In this document: positions 21,080-32,882 of the stretch, one piece after another
Layout: the number at the start of each line of letters is the position of its first letter
Position numbering within the stretch: position 1 is the stretch's first letter
Source: Mikania micrantha
Taxonomy: Eukaryota > Streptophyta > Magnoliopsida > Asterales > Asteraceae
Length of the DNA stretch: 64,000 nucleotides
NCBI GenBank assembly: GCA_009363875.1
Contig: CM018683.1
Span: forward strand, 66,636,187 to 66,700,186
Direction: 5' to 3'
The notes under the pieces: generated by a model
The model's input: the letters and a program-made list of their open reading frames with translations, nothing else
What the model was told of the DNA's origin: nothing
The model's database searches: none
Made by a program: the position numbers and the translations under genes

Positions 21080-23100
21080 ACATGGGTTCACTAGATACAG
21101 TTCAGAAATGAGGATTTATAAGTTCTGTGACAGTGTTCTGTTCTACAGGCAAAATCCCATGAAATCCATAAGTTCTCAACAATCACATGAAATCACGCAG
21201 ATAACCGTGATACATATCATATAGTTCTGAAAAGTTATAGTAGTAATGTTTGGCTCGATTCAACAAGTATTCTCCCCCTATTTGAAAAGCTTGTAAAAGA
21301 GTTAAAGAGGCGTCGTAAACTCACCTTAGAAGTGATCAGGACGGTAAACGCGTAAGCTCCTGCGTCGCAGAGTAGTCGGTCACCGACTACCTAAATTGTA
21401 TACCATATGTGAGTTCGTGTAAGTGACCGTGTTCGTGTTTGTGTTAGTGCTCGTGTTTGTGCTCAACAACCCTCAGTTGTTCATGTTTGTCCGTGTCGGT
21501 CTACATTGACCGTGTTTGCTCATGTTGGTCCACTTTGACTGTGTTTGACCGTATTTGACCGTGTTTGACCGTTTCAAGTCAACGACCTGTTGGTGAACCG
21601 AGTGTCGGTTGTGATTCGTGTAACATTCGTGTTAGTGCTCGTCGTGTGCAAAACGTGCAAGTCGCGTCCATGGACAACTTATTTATAGCAAGTTTCCATT
21701 TATGGCAAGTTTCATAACACGAAACGTTTTTAAAGTTCTAGCATGCTTGTTAAGTCCTACGTGATCATGTTAACACTTAGCACGTTATCATACGGAATCA
21801 AATAAGCATACAAGTCACGGTTGCATACAAAAGTTTCCTAAAAGGGAAAGTTTCTAGATTTAGCAAGATTATCATCGGAAACCATCTAACAAAACATACA
21901 ATAATCATATCAAGTCACAATAAGTCATTTAGCGTGTTCAAAACATATCTATCCTTCCTAAATCGATAGTTTGCAAAATAAAGTTACTAAAAATAACAAC
22001 TATGACATATAGTATTCAAATGGTCATCCTAAGCATATCTAAGCCTTTTTTATATCACATAACATCATATAATACCATTTAACATCATTTAAACATGTTA
22101 ATATAAACCAAATCATCATCTAGCAACATTTCAACTATAAAAGTTACTAAAAATGGTAACTATGCTAAATATGACCATAATCAAGTCCAAATCAATTTCT
22201 AGGCATCAACATCATCATTTTATCATCCTAATAGCAAATTTATACATATGCATGTTCATATTTCTTCCCATATCATCAAGTTGTAACTTTAAAGTTACTA
22301 AAAATAGAAAGTGTTGAGGATACTTGCATTTTAATCATGCATAACATTACCATCATCATCATCAATAATCATAAAAAATCCATCTAAGATCCTTAGATCA
22401 TGCATGCATGTAAGTATATTATCATTCATCATTGTTTTAAGCATAATGACATATATACAACATCTTGGATCGTCATAAATCATCACAATAACACTATAGA
22501 TCATGATAAATTACATAAATATCAATAAACCCATATTCAAACATTGCAAAATCCGTGCATGCAAGGCTAGGGAGCTTGCATGTGGGTTTTAAGCATTGCA
22601 TGTGTGATTGTGTGTGCTTTTAAGCTACTAGGGATGTGATACTACCTTCTAAGGCTTCAAAGAACACTGAGATGATGATAAAACAGCTCCTAAACCTCCT
22701 GGAAATCTGAGTGTAGCAGCTCCAAGAGAGTGGTGGTGGTCTTGGTGAGCTCCTTCCTTGGTTCAAGCCTTCAAACCTTCACTTCCAAGCTTTCAAGGGA
22801 GTAACAATGGCTTCCAGAGGTTTTGATAGTGATTTGCAGGTCAAAGAGACGAGCATGGGAGGTCTGGAACTCGAGAGGTGAGAAGTAGGGTGGTTAACAA
22901 CGATTGTGATGGATTTCAGGATTACCCTGCCCAACCATCGCGTACCGCCATGGGGTTCCTTGGGTTCCATCGCGTACCACGACGGGTCCCTGAAGAGCCC
23001 AATAGGCCCAATTTCAATGGTTTGATCCGTTCGTCGCTGTTTTCACGCTTACGGACTATTGTTCGACCTCGTTTGAACTCCCAAGTTCAATGTTTGAGTG

Positions 23101-23735
23101 TTTCGTGAGATTTCGAGTGTTTTGTTATCTTCCAAAGGTACTTAGTCTTCTGAGGAACTAAAGTTCTTTCCGAGAACTATTTACTTCCGGAATATAACTT
23201 TGTTCTTCCGGGAGTAAATAGTTTCCAGAAGTTTTTAAGTAAACTTGTATTTTTATTTAACAAATTCTATATGATTCCTTAATTATAATCAAATACAAAT
23301 TATATTTTTCTTAAAATAATTACAAATAAAACAATAATGATACCAATTGTTTTTTATTATTGCTTTTAAAAATTCTTAAATATTTAATATGATTGGATGA
23401 TTTGAATGATTTGAATGATAAAAATATATTGTATTGAAATAATAAAAAGTAAGTAATTTTTGAAAATCCAAGTTATAGGTAAGTTAATTTAAGCATGCCA
23501 AAAGAAGAATAAATATACTTTAGTTAAATTAATTATTAATTACATTAAATAAAAATGTTAACACATTATTTAAAAGAAATAAAATTGAAACATAATTTTT
23601 AATTATTACAACAACTATTTTAAATATATTTTGATGAGTGTATGTATTAAAAAATTATATTATATTTTATGTAACATGTATAAGACATTAGTTTAGCTAA
23701 ACTTTACAATGTACATGCTTTTATTTACATAATCT
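23101..23735. other. AT-rich stretch without recognisable features
   Basis: The left part has paired TTCCGGAA/TTCCGGGA words (23170-23235). The rest is very AT-rich with no frame or known repeat. Confidence 0.5.
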
Positions 23736-24600
23736 TTTTGTTAATAGACACGACAACGTTGTTGTTGCTATCGTCCCTACTACATCGTCACAAAGACATA
23801 CACATAAAAGAATCAAACAATACACATACATATATTAATATCCCAACATAAACTCAAAACATCTCAAAACAATGGAGATACATATATAAATATACCAATA
23901 CACACACATACAACTTAAAAAAAGCACACACACAAACAAAAATCTCACTTATATACATACATATGCGCAAATGAACACAAAATAATGAAAATAACAAAAT
24001 GAATACATGAATACACATACACATACGATTATGCTTACACACATGCTTATACATAGACACTAAAATCCCCAAAACACAAAAAACTATTCAAATGGGAAGA
24101 AATAAACGTATCTAAACATGAAATTAGGGGTAAAATTTGTGAATAAAACCTTAAATCTTGTCCGATGCTTGAAATCATCGGATTTCGTCGCCTGGGGGTT
24201 GAAAATGGAGAGTCTTGATCGTTTTCTGCAAATGAGGGTGTTTGCGGTTATTTTAAGGTTAAATCGCCTATAACGACGACTTTCCGTCGCTATAGCCGAC
24301 AACCAAAACGACTACGTTCAAGTTTAATTGAATAAATATATTTCTTTTTTTTTTTTGAAATTATGGCTATTGTGAAGAAATAAACTTATCTAAACATGAA
24401 ATAAGGCTCTAAAATTTCAGTCAAAGCCCGCCAACTCAGGAGTGACCTATTGCGACGACATTTCGTCGCTATTGGGAAAAAAGTCAAAAAAGTAACCCTA
24501 AGCCTATAGAGACAACATGTCGTCGCTATAGCTACGGTTATAGAAACGACATTTTGTCATCCCTATAGACTTAGTGGCCTTAGATCCGTTTTCTAATATA
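23736..24600. repeat. Transposon remnant with CGTCGC/GCGACG inverted words
   Basis: Short hairpin words recur: ACGACGACTTTCCGTCGCTA (24272-24291), GCGACGACATTTCGTCGC (about 24453) and GACAACATGTCGTCGC (about 24508), plus decayed copies near 24545 and 23750. Arrays of such words are common in subterminal regions of plant CACTA-type transposons, but no CACTA terminus was found. It may instead be the body of the Helitron ending at 24648. Confidence 0.45.
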
Positions 24601-24610
24601 TAACATACTA

Positions 24611-24648
24611 TTTTTGTAACCCGTGTCATACACGAGATTTTAATCTAG
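24611..24648 (+). mobile_element. Helitron-like 3' terminus
   Basis: A near-perfect hairpin CCCGTGT-CAT-ACACGAG (24620-24636) is followed 8 bases later by CTAG (24645-24648) and then T. Plant Helitrons end in a GC-rich hairpin, about 10 bases, CTRR, and insert between A and T. The 5' end (TC) could not be fixed. Confidence 0.55.
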
Positions 24649-24845
24649 TTACTAATATACAAACATACATACATACACATATATACATAGAAGCCAAAAA
24701 TCCATGAATACACAAACTAAACTAAAATTAATTTAGCCGAATAGTTTCAAAAAATGACCATGAATATATATTTAACCAAATTAAACATAAATGCAAAATA
24801 CCCCTTCAGATTTATTCTTCAAGTGACTTTGAAGAAAAGGCTGCC

Positions 24846-25125
24846 CCATTAGCGGTGCGCACATATAATGTATATATGTGTCGACAGCTCTTGAGGGGCA
24901 AAAGTAAAATTGCACTAATTTTAACGTTATTTTACTTATTTAGTGAAAATAACGTTAAAATCGTTTCGGATGGTTGATCAAGCATCATGAGCCGAGGGTC
25001 TCACTGGAAGCAGCCTCTCTACCCCTACGGGGTAGGGGTAAGGCTGTCTACATCTCACCCTCCTCAGACCCTGCCTTAGCATGCTAATGGCGGGATATAC
25101 TGAGTACGTTGATTGATTGATTGAT
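24846..25125 (+). mobile_element. Short retroposon with Au-SINE/RTE-like 3' end
   Basis: The 3' part (about 24990-25110) has the words CCGAGGGTCTC, GCAGCCTCTCTACCC and GGGGTAGGGGTAAGG typical of plant Au SINEs and related RTE LINE tails, and ends in a (GATT)n tail. It is flanked by imperfect direct repeats of about 22 bp, TGACTTTGAAGAAAAGG at 24824 and TGACTTTGAATAAAAGG at 25126, as expected for target-primed reverse transcription. The 5' part has no tRNA boxes and contains a strong hairpin, so the 5' end is not a normal Au SINE head. Confidence 0.75.
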
Positions 25126-25147
25126 TGACTTTGAATAAAAGGTAGCC

Positions 25148-25700
25148 ACCTAAATTCAAAATCTACGTACATGATTCGGAAGAACTGCCCAATTGAATAG
25201 AGAGGGAAATACACGAAGGGAGATCACAAGCACCCAACAATCATGCATCAGCAACCTTAGCGGATTCCATCTATTGTCATAGTTCAATGATGTTATTCGT
25301 GAAACTGCCTCGAAGTGTACGCTTATGATAAGAATGGTTAAATACAAATTTATATCGTATAGATTAGATATACCCTACTTAGGTTCTCGTTCATTGAACA
25401 ACATAACTAGATGATAGCCTCCATTTTGTTGAAAGCGTACTAGATAAGACAGTATGCGGTGTGCTTTAATATAATCTTGAGAACTATTTCCCAAGAATTC
25501 CATGAACTATTCATAAAGTTTAACACTAAATAAACTATTTGTTAACTGATTGGTTAATGGAAGACCGTTTTAAAATTTTTTAATTGGTTAATAGGTTCAA
25601 TTATCTCGAAACTAATTTTCGACTGATTAACGAGTTTGGTTATTTTAAAACTAATTTTTAAGTGTTTAATTGACTTGTGCACCTATATACATTGTTATAG
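25148..25700. other. Intergenic, no recognised feature
   Basis: Only short unconvincing frames are present. The text around 25250-25340 is less AT-rich than its surroundings and could be an old coding relic, but nothing was identified. Confidence 0.4.
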
Positions 25701-25886
25701 CTTTCATCAGCAAGTGGTCAAATTATTGGAGTGATAGTAACAAAATGTGGTAGGGTTATCTAAATAGAAATTTAACGGAAGGCTGTCACTGCTTTTATCA
25801 GCAAGTGGTCAAATTATTGGACTGATAGTAATGAAAAGTGGTAGGGTAATTTAAATATATATAATTTTAACGGAAAGCTGTCACTG
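25701..25886. repeat. Direct tandem duplication, unit about 91-95 bp
   Basis: CAGCAAGTGGTCAAATTATT through GGCTGTCACTG is repeated once. The copies (25701-25791, 25792-25886) differ by a few substitutions and a short AT insertion in the second. Confidence 0.88.
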
Positions 25887-26385
25887 GTACAAAATATATT
25901 GATAGGTTGTTACGCTATTATATACACTAGAATTAATTATTGTTTGTTAAATTAAATTTTTATGCTAATAATAGAGTATTTTCAAAATAATTTTCATGTT
26001 CTTATCTACGATCAAATGTATCTCATGTTAAATAATTATATTTGATAAATAGTATATTTTTTATATATTTTTAAACTAAAAAGATTTCTTAATACAATAA
26101 TAAGATATTAACATTAAAAAACATACTTTTTTTAAAAAACCTAAATATTAAAAAATAGGAAATTTTCAAAAACTGATTTAAACAAAATGTCTAAAAAATA
26201 ATCTTTTGAAATAGTGGTATTGGAGAAAAACGATATAATTATTTTATCAAGTAAAGTATTAAATTAGACAAATTTTTTATCATATCTTATATCAAAAATT
26301 CGTTTTATAATTTTTAAATTTCATTGATGACTATTTATTATTATTTTTATTTAACTGGCTAATACACAGGATAATAACCTAGCTC
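25887..26385. other. Very AT-rich stretch, nothing recognised
   Basis: Long A/T runs, no coding frame and no clear repeat. Confidence 0.5.
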
Positions 26386-26450
26386 CAGGGACGGCCTAAT
26401 GGGCTAAGAAACCTAAGCAAGAGTTTAGGTCCTCCAAAAATATATGGTCT
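26386..26450 (+). mobile_element. Possible hAT transposon end
   Basis: CAGGGACGGCCTAATGGGC resembles the CAGGG-(A/G)-CGGCC ends of plant hAT elements, and the following GGTCCTCCAAAA text is often seen with them. No matching inverted terminus or 8-bp duplication was found. The following stretch to about 26935 is AT-rich without features. Confidence 0.35.
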
Positions 26451-26967
26451 CCAATTTTTTATAACTTTTTCATATGTATTGGGGTTTTTTATTATGTGGG
26501 TCTTTTTAACTTGTAAGCTTTGATTATGAATATTTTATTAAAAAATTTGCATAAAAAAAACTAGAAAAAAATTTTAATCTAAACATTTTTACATGTAAAT
26601 AAAAACAGTTTTTTTAAATCCATCATATATACACTTTTAGTTTATTATTGATAGTCTCAAGGCCAGATAAAATACAAAGAATTTTTAATGTAACTATTAG
26701 TGAATGACCCCGATTTTTTATTCTGATTATAGCCTCAAAAATAGTTGACCCAACCCTACATAGCTCAATTCATTTTGATTTAATTTCTAAACGGTGATGA
26801 ATTATCAAAAACACAAAAAAAGACTTCCTATTTATGTTTAATAAAAACCATGACAAAAAAAAACAAAGATTCGGGCAAAAAACGTCAGGGTTAACGGGTT
26901 AACTCTATAAGGGAGGGTTAACAATGTAACATGCATATATATATATATATATATATATATTCATATA

Positions 26968-27192
26968 TGGAGGTATTCTATTAAGAACCACTTTTATGTT
27001 AGAAACTTGAGAACTTCATAATACACTTGAACATTATGCTTTAAGTTTTATACATAGAGTGGTTATTTAAAAGGGTAAAATAGTAACTTCTCACACTTTA
27101 AAGGAAAATTACTTTTATACCCCTAAAATATGTGGTTCAAAATTAGTTCCTTTGGTTCTTTCATATTTAGTGGTTCTCAATAGAATAAGTCC
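26968..27192. mobile_element. MITE, family W, copy 1
   Basis: An inverted-repeat element flanked by (TA)n. The left arm GGAGGTATTCTATTAAGAAC pairs with GGTTCTCAATAGAATAAGTC at the right end, and the inner arms (TTTAAAGGAAAATTACTTTT) also fold. A related copy is at 48930-49120. Confidence 0.75.
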
Positions 27193-27237
27193 ATATATAT
27201 ATATATAGACACACACACACACATATATATATATATA

Positions 27238-27407
27238 GGGAGAGGATCAAATGTTAATCCTTCCTTATTGCGTTAACCGAATAAATACATCTTATTACTT
27301 TGGGACGCACACTAAAGTAAATCTAAAGGTGTATGTTTTTTTTCTTTTTTTATTAATGTAGGGCCCACTTACATTAATAAAAAAAATAAGAAAAAAACCT
27401 ACATCTT
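27238..27407. mobile_element. MITE cut by the element D boundary
   Basis: It starts GGGAGAGGATCAAATG after a TA tract. An inverted repeat is centred on GGGCCC near 27365. The right arm stops at ATCTTTA, and element D LTR sequence follows. The expected right terminus is missing. Confidence 0.7.
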
Positions 27408-28667
27408 TACGTGTACATATGTTTTGGGCTGACATACATGCTGTTAATATGTTTATAATGTGTTATGATGCTATGTGCCTATGCTATGATGATGAATGAT
27501 TGATGTATGAAGAAATATGCATGAAAATATGCTAAGTATGACGAATGCATGATAAATCAGTTATGATGATGAATAGTATGATGATATGATAAGATGATGA
27601 CTGTATGATAACATGCATTATGATGATAACTATGATGATAGTTATAGAATGTTGTGATAAGATCCTAGGCTGCTAGGATGGAAGTATGATGTTGTGATTA
27701 TGATGCTAGCATGACATGTATATGTTGCCATGATGTTACGATGTGATGTTATGATGACATGCATATGGTCTTAGGATGCTATGATGATATGATGAAATGA
27801 TACTATCATGACATGCTATGATGATTCCTATGCTATTAGGATAAAGATATGATGAAACGATGCTAGCATGACATGTTTATGACGCCATGATAACTATGAT
27901 GAACGACTTTATGATGCTAGCAGGAAATGTTATGGTGATTATGATGAATGATGCTACGATGCTAGTATATCATGTATGATGAATGTACGAGTTTCCCATA
28001 CTTGTTAAGGGATATGTACGAATGATACTCCAGTATTTGTACGGGTAAGTATTTGTACAGGATATGAGAGTCAACCTAAACTATAAAAGGGTATGAAAGT
28101 CAACTTGACTATAACAAGGTAAGAGAGTCAACCAGACTATAACAGGGTATGAGAGTCAACCTGAATATAACAGGGTACGATAGTCAACTTCACTATAAAA
28201 GGGTACGATATTCAACCTGACTGTAACAGGGTATGGAGCCTTGTGCCGGCATAAGCCCACTGTTCATGATGATGACAATGGATGTATGATTATGATGTTT
28301 AAGATGTTATGTGATAAAGTTATGGATTATGTGAAAGAAATGATGCTTTATGTTAAGTATGTTTTAACTTACCAAAACGTTTACGATGTTTTATGAAAAG
28401 TAGAACTCACCAGCGTAAGCTGACATTTTAGCATGTATGTCAAGTTAAAGCTAAGGCAAGAGGATGCATAGAGCTCATAGCATCAAAATAAAGAATCCGA
28501 TGGTGTTGGCAATCATTTATGTTTTTAATACAGACACTTAGTTATATTTCTGATTATCAAACTATGTTTTAATTTCCGCTGTGTGTTTATGAATGTTTTT
28601 GGTTTAAGAGCTATGTGTTTATGATGAAAACCAACCTCTGTGGGGTACCTGGGATCAGGGCCTCACA
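27408..28667 (+). repeat. 5' LTR remnant of element D
   Basis: The sequence matches 46205-47539 closely from TTTACGTGTACATATG to GGGCCTCACA. The left part of the LTR is missing, replaced by a truncated MITE. Long ATGATG-rich text (27440-27990) and a 28-bp minisatellite make up most of it. Confidence 0.85.
28060..28235 (+). repeat. 28-bp minisatellite, 5' LTR of D
   Basis: About six imperfect units with the core GAGTCAACCTGACTATAACA and GGGTA spacers. The right LTR has about nine. Confidence 0.85.
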
Positions 28668-28670
28668 AGT

Positions 28671-28683
28671 TGGTATCAGAGCC
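28671..28683 (+). promoter_or_regulatory. Primer-binding site of element D
   Basis: TGGTATCAGAGCC lies three bases after the LTR end CTCACA, matching the tRNA-Met-type site also used by B and C. The leader 28684-29001 carries no clear frame. Confidence 0.88.
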
Positions 28684-29001
28684 ATAGTTTGAGAGATCTT
28701 GGCATCCCAAATGCCAAGACCTAAACTGAGAATGGGGTTTAGTAATGCGGATTGCCAACCACGAATGAACGGATGCAACAAGCGGAATGTTTATGTACGA
28801 GCTAAGAAATAGGTGTAAGGTTAGAAAGGTAGTTAGTGACATGCACATTGAGGAGATGGGATAGGAAACGTTTCGAGCCTATGAGTTGGGTAAATGGTTA
28901 ATAACACCTGATTAAAGTCATTAACAATCTACAACACTTATTTTGTCCTAAACTGATTCATGTATTGACTCATCAATTGTTGCATTATGTAGAGAGTTTA
29001 G

Positions 29002-30110
29002 ATCGCCGGACAAAAGGATAGACCACGAAAGCGACCACAGGAAGCTGAAGAACCACATGTTGAGACTGAAGAACCCGTCAATGAAGAAGAAAACGAGATA
29101 AGCGGGAAACATGAGGATGATGATAAGTTCACACTGGAGCCTATTGTCATAAAGACTATTTCTGATGAAGTCTGCAAGATCATGGATGAGAAGATGCCGG
29201 CAATGATTGCTAAGGCATTAAAGGATGCATTGAAGCAAAAGTCTGAAGGAACCAAGGAAAGCTCCAAGGGAGATGAGGATGTTTTGATCATCGAGACAAA
29301 GAGTGGTGATTCTATGTTTGGGAAGCTGAAGGTTTGTGATTACAAATCCTTCGAAGGATGCAACTCACCAACCTTTGATGGGAAGAAGGATGCAGTGGCC
29401 ACCTATCACTGGGTTTTGGCGATGGAGGCTGTTATCTCCATCAGTGAGTGCCTATTCGACCAGGCCTTAAAGTTTCTGGCTCACTCTTTTATTCAGGAGG
29501 CACATCATTGGTGGAATACAGTCAAACAATCAAAGACTTCTGTTGATATGGAGAAGATGAATTGGGAATACCTGAAAGAGTCGGTCACTAAACAGTTCTG
29601 TCCCAAGAATGAGCTGGATAAAATTGAAAGGAAATTTCCAGTGCTGAAAACGGGGAGCTATGGCTAGACTCGTTCCTTACCTGATTTCTACTAAGAAACG
29701 TAGCGTGAAGTTGTACATGGAGGTTTTGCCTCCAAAGGTCAGGATTCATGTTAAAGAGAACGCCCCAAAGACCTTTGACTCCACTGTTGAACTCAGTGGT
29801 ATTGTATGGGATGATATGATGGCTGATGAGCCAGTGAAAGAGGAAACAAGGGTGAAGGAGTCCTCCGGGACTAAGAGGTGTCGAACAGACCAACGAAAGT
29901 TTTCAAGCAAGAAGTTGAAGTGTGAGGATGCGAACTGATGCAACAAGTGTGGTAAAATCCACATTGGACAGTGTTTGGTGGGCACTAACTTATGTATTCG
30001 ATGCGGAAAGACATGGCATTTTTCCAGGAGTTTCCCGAGTGCCACCAGATGCTACAACTGCAACGGGTTTGGACATATGTCCAAAGATTGCTGGCAACCA
30101 TGAGCCAATG
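29002..30110 (+). pseudogene. gag: Element D gag
   Basis: The open frame begins at 29002, where ATC (followed by AGQKDRPRKR) stands in place of a start codon; the first ATG is at 29182. The capsid domain has FEGCNSPTFDG, HHWWNTVKQ and KQFCPKNELDKIE. A stop and frameshift at about 29660 move the frame to 29660-29938. Zinc-knuckle text continues to about 30100: CIRCGKTWHFSRSF (last Cys lost) and CYNCNGFGHMSKDC (intact). Not functional. Confidence 0.85.
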
Positions 30111-30175
30111 CTTCGGGCTCGGGTAAGAAAGAGGAGAACGGAAAGGAGAAGCTGAAGGCTAAAGCACGAGCCTTC

Positions 30176-32078
30176 ATGATGAGAAAGGATGATGCAATCG
30201 AGGACCCTGATGTGATCACAGGTACCTTTTCTATCAACAATATTCATGCTTCTGTATTGTTTGATTCTGGTGCCAGTATGAGGTTTATATCTTCTACTTT
30301 CTGTGATGGGTTATCTGGGAAGGTTAAGAAGATAGATCGGGTATTTGATGTAGAGACGACTATTGGTAAGATGACCATGGTGACTCGGGCTATAGATGAT
30401 TGCTATGTTGAGATAGAAGGCCATAGGTTCCTAGTACGATTATTTCTTATAACCTTGGGAGGATTCGATGTAGTCTTGGGTATGGACTGGCTAGCCAAAT
30501 ATGAGGCTAGCATTTTATGTAGACGAAAGATGATATGTTTACGTGCGATGGATGGGAGCCCCGTAACAGTTCATGGTGATAAAGCGATGTATGCGCCGAA
30601 GTTCATTTTGATGATCAAGGCTGATGTTATGATGAGGCGAGGGTGCGTAGCCTACTTGGCCTACATGATTGAGGAACGTACAGATATGAGGACGATTGAT
30701 GATGTACCCGTTGTGTGTAACTTCCCCAATGTATTCCCTGAGGAATTGTCTGGATTACCACCGGAACGGGAAATTGAGTTCCAAATCGACTTAGTGCCGG
30801 GGGCACAACCTGTCGCCAAAACACCTTACTGCTTGGCTCCCACTGAAATGAAGGAAATGATGATCCAGCTACAAGAATTCATTGATAAAGGTTTTATACG
30901 ACCGAGTGTCTCTCCGTGGGGAGCACCGGTGTTGTTTGTTAAGAAGAAAGATGGAAGTATGCGTATGTGAATCGATTACAGGGAACTGAACAAATTGACC
31001 GTAAACAACATGTATCATCTACCTAGAATTGATGACTCGTTCGATCAATTGCAAGGTGCAAGCTAGTTCTCCAAGATAGATCTCCGATCCGGTTACCATC
31101 AGTTGAATGTTCAAGAGCAGGATATTCCAAAGACTTCATTCCGAACACGTTATGGACACTACGAGTTTCTCGTTATTTGGATTGACGAATGCTCCTGCAG
31201 CATTTATGGATTTGATGAACAGGGTTTGTCGACCGATGCTGGACCGATTAGTGATAGTATTTATTGATGATATTTTGATTTATTCAAAGAATGTAGGAGA
31301 CCATGCTTGCCACGCACGTGAGGTATTGGAGATCCTGAGGAAAGAAAAAATTTATGCTAAATTATCCAAATGCGCCTTCTGGTTACGGGAAGTACAATTT
31401 CTGGGTCACGTGGTGAACCTAGAAGGCATTATGGTAGATCCAGCTAAAGTCGAAACTGTTATGAAATGGAGTCCTCCGAAGTCACCGACGGAAGTACGCA
31501 GTTTTATTGGTTTGGCCGGCTACTATCGGAGATTTATTCGGGACTTCTCCAAGATAGTGACGCCAATGACGAAGCTCACAAAGAAATATGTAAAGTGCGA
31601 ATGGGGTCCAAACCAAGAACAAGTGTTTTTCAGTGCTAAAGGAGAAACTTACCCAAGCTCCTATGTTAGCATTGTTGGATGGAAATGATGATTTTGTTGT
31701 GTATGCTGATGCATCACGACAAGGGTTGGGATGTGTACTGATGCAAAGGGGAAGGGTGATAGCTTATGCTTCATGCCAGCTAAAGATTCATGAGGCTAAC
31801 TACCCATCCCACGACCTTGAACTCGCTGCAGTGGTGTTTGCATTGAAAATATGGGGGCACTATCTGTATGGGGTAAAGAGTACCATCTACCCCGACCACA
31901 AGAGCTTGAAGTACTTCTTCGAGGAAAAGGATTTGAACACGAGGTAGAGACGATGGCTTAAGTTGTTAAAGGATTATGAATGTGATATCTTATATCACCC
32001 GGGAAAGGCCAATATGGTGGCAGATGCTTTGATTCGCGAGACAGATCATCCTTCCATACGAGTAAAATCGTATAATTT
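30176..32078 (+). pseudogene. pol: Element D protease, RT and RNase H (5' part of pol)
   Basis: The protease site is LFDSGAS (about 30258) with VLGMDWL later. RT has the full run of motifs from GLPPERE to FIDDILIYS (about 31260), but with a TGA at 30968 (in MCIDYREL), a TAG at 31064, a frameshift near 31170 that removes part of MPFG, and another near 31630. RNase H has DASRQGLGC, a TAG at 31945 and HPGKANMVADAL. The frame is then cut at 32078 by element C. Confidence 0.9.
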
Positions 32079-32874
32079 TGTAACATCAGTGCCGGAAACA
32101 TCACCGGAACAGTGACCGGTAGAGTAAAATGAACAGTAAACCAAGAACATAACTCAGTTGATGTTCATATATCAGTATCATTTCATAATATCATAGAACA
32201 GACTCAAACTTGTTTCAGAAATGAAACCCAGAATAATGGTTCGTCAGTCAGATAACTATCTGGCAATACAGAACCATCATGTGATTATTTGTTAGGATCT
32301 TATTATGTATAGACGTATGTGAGGCTTTACAGAACAAAACAACACAAATGTCGTTACATGAATGCTAAACCGACAGATAATTCGTATAGGTGACGATCTG
32401 TACGAATAAATCTGAAAGTTTAACGTTTTGAATTATATCCGATAATTAGAAAACCATATTGAAAAGTGTAGTTATCGTCGTATTTGATCGGGTGACGATT
32501 CGAACAAATACGCGTGATGACCGCGCGATTCGATTTAAACGTTAAATAAATAGTTTTGAAATGTAAATAAATAAAAGATATTTAGTTATTTTATTAGGAA
32601 TCACAACCTAAAATAATTTAATTAATTCTACTTTAAGACAGAGTCGTTTCGTTACGAAAACAACGAGAAACTGACGTTTTTACGCGAAACCACTCGAAAA
32701 CGAACGATAATAATTTAAGAAAATAAAACATTTTAATGTTTAACAATTTTGAAACTCATCAAAAGTAAATAAATAAGCTATCTTTATTTAAAACCGTGAA
32801 AACGCGCGTTATGTTCCGGAAATGTAACGAATACGCGAACTGAACAACGAAAACGAACCCGAACTCACTCGGGG

Positions 32875-32882
32875 TATAAATA
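32875..32882 (+). promoter_or_regulatory. TATA box of LTR C
   Basis: TATAAATA sits in CTCGGGGTATAAATACCC, with transcription expected about 30 bases downstream near 32910, at the start of a CT-rich leader. The same site is at 40711-40718 in the 3' LTR. Confidence 0.75.

Larger units (their letters stand above)
18485..23100 (-). repeat. LTR-like sequence F, split by a solo LTR
   Basis: Two blocks (18485-18939 and 21085 to about 23100) flank the solo LTR and share the 5-mer ACATG, so they were once continuous, about 2.5 kb. On the minus strand the right part reads like a transcribed LTR leader (22600-22800, clusters of CACCACCACT and CTTGGAGCTG). The left part reads like an LTR 3' region abutting the Gag start of element E. 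Repeated GACCGTGTTTG words lie at about 21425-21590. It may be the 5' LTR of element E or of another lost element; no TG...CA pair could be fixed at the right end. Confidence 0.5.

Noticed and set aside
22779..23108. Overlapping frames of 63 and 76 codons on both strands
   Set aside because: They lie in the leader-like part of LTR sequence F; no similarity seen and no conserved motif.
23854..24072. 72-codon minus-strand frame with many Cys, Val and Ile
   Set aside because: Comes from CA/TA-rich simple sequence (ACACACATAC words). No family recognised.
23736..24600. CACTA transposon
   Set aside because: Only CGTCGC-type words are present. Neither a CACTA terminus nor a 3-bp target duplication was found, so it is listed as an unclassified remnant.
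28060..28235. Regular 28-bp repeats considered as a CRISPR array
   Set aside because: Units are directly adjacent without unique spacers, in a plant LTR; an ordinary minisatellite.
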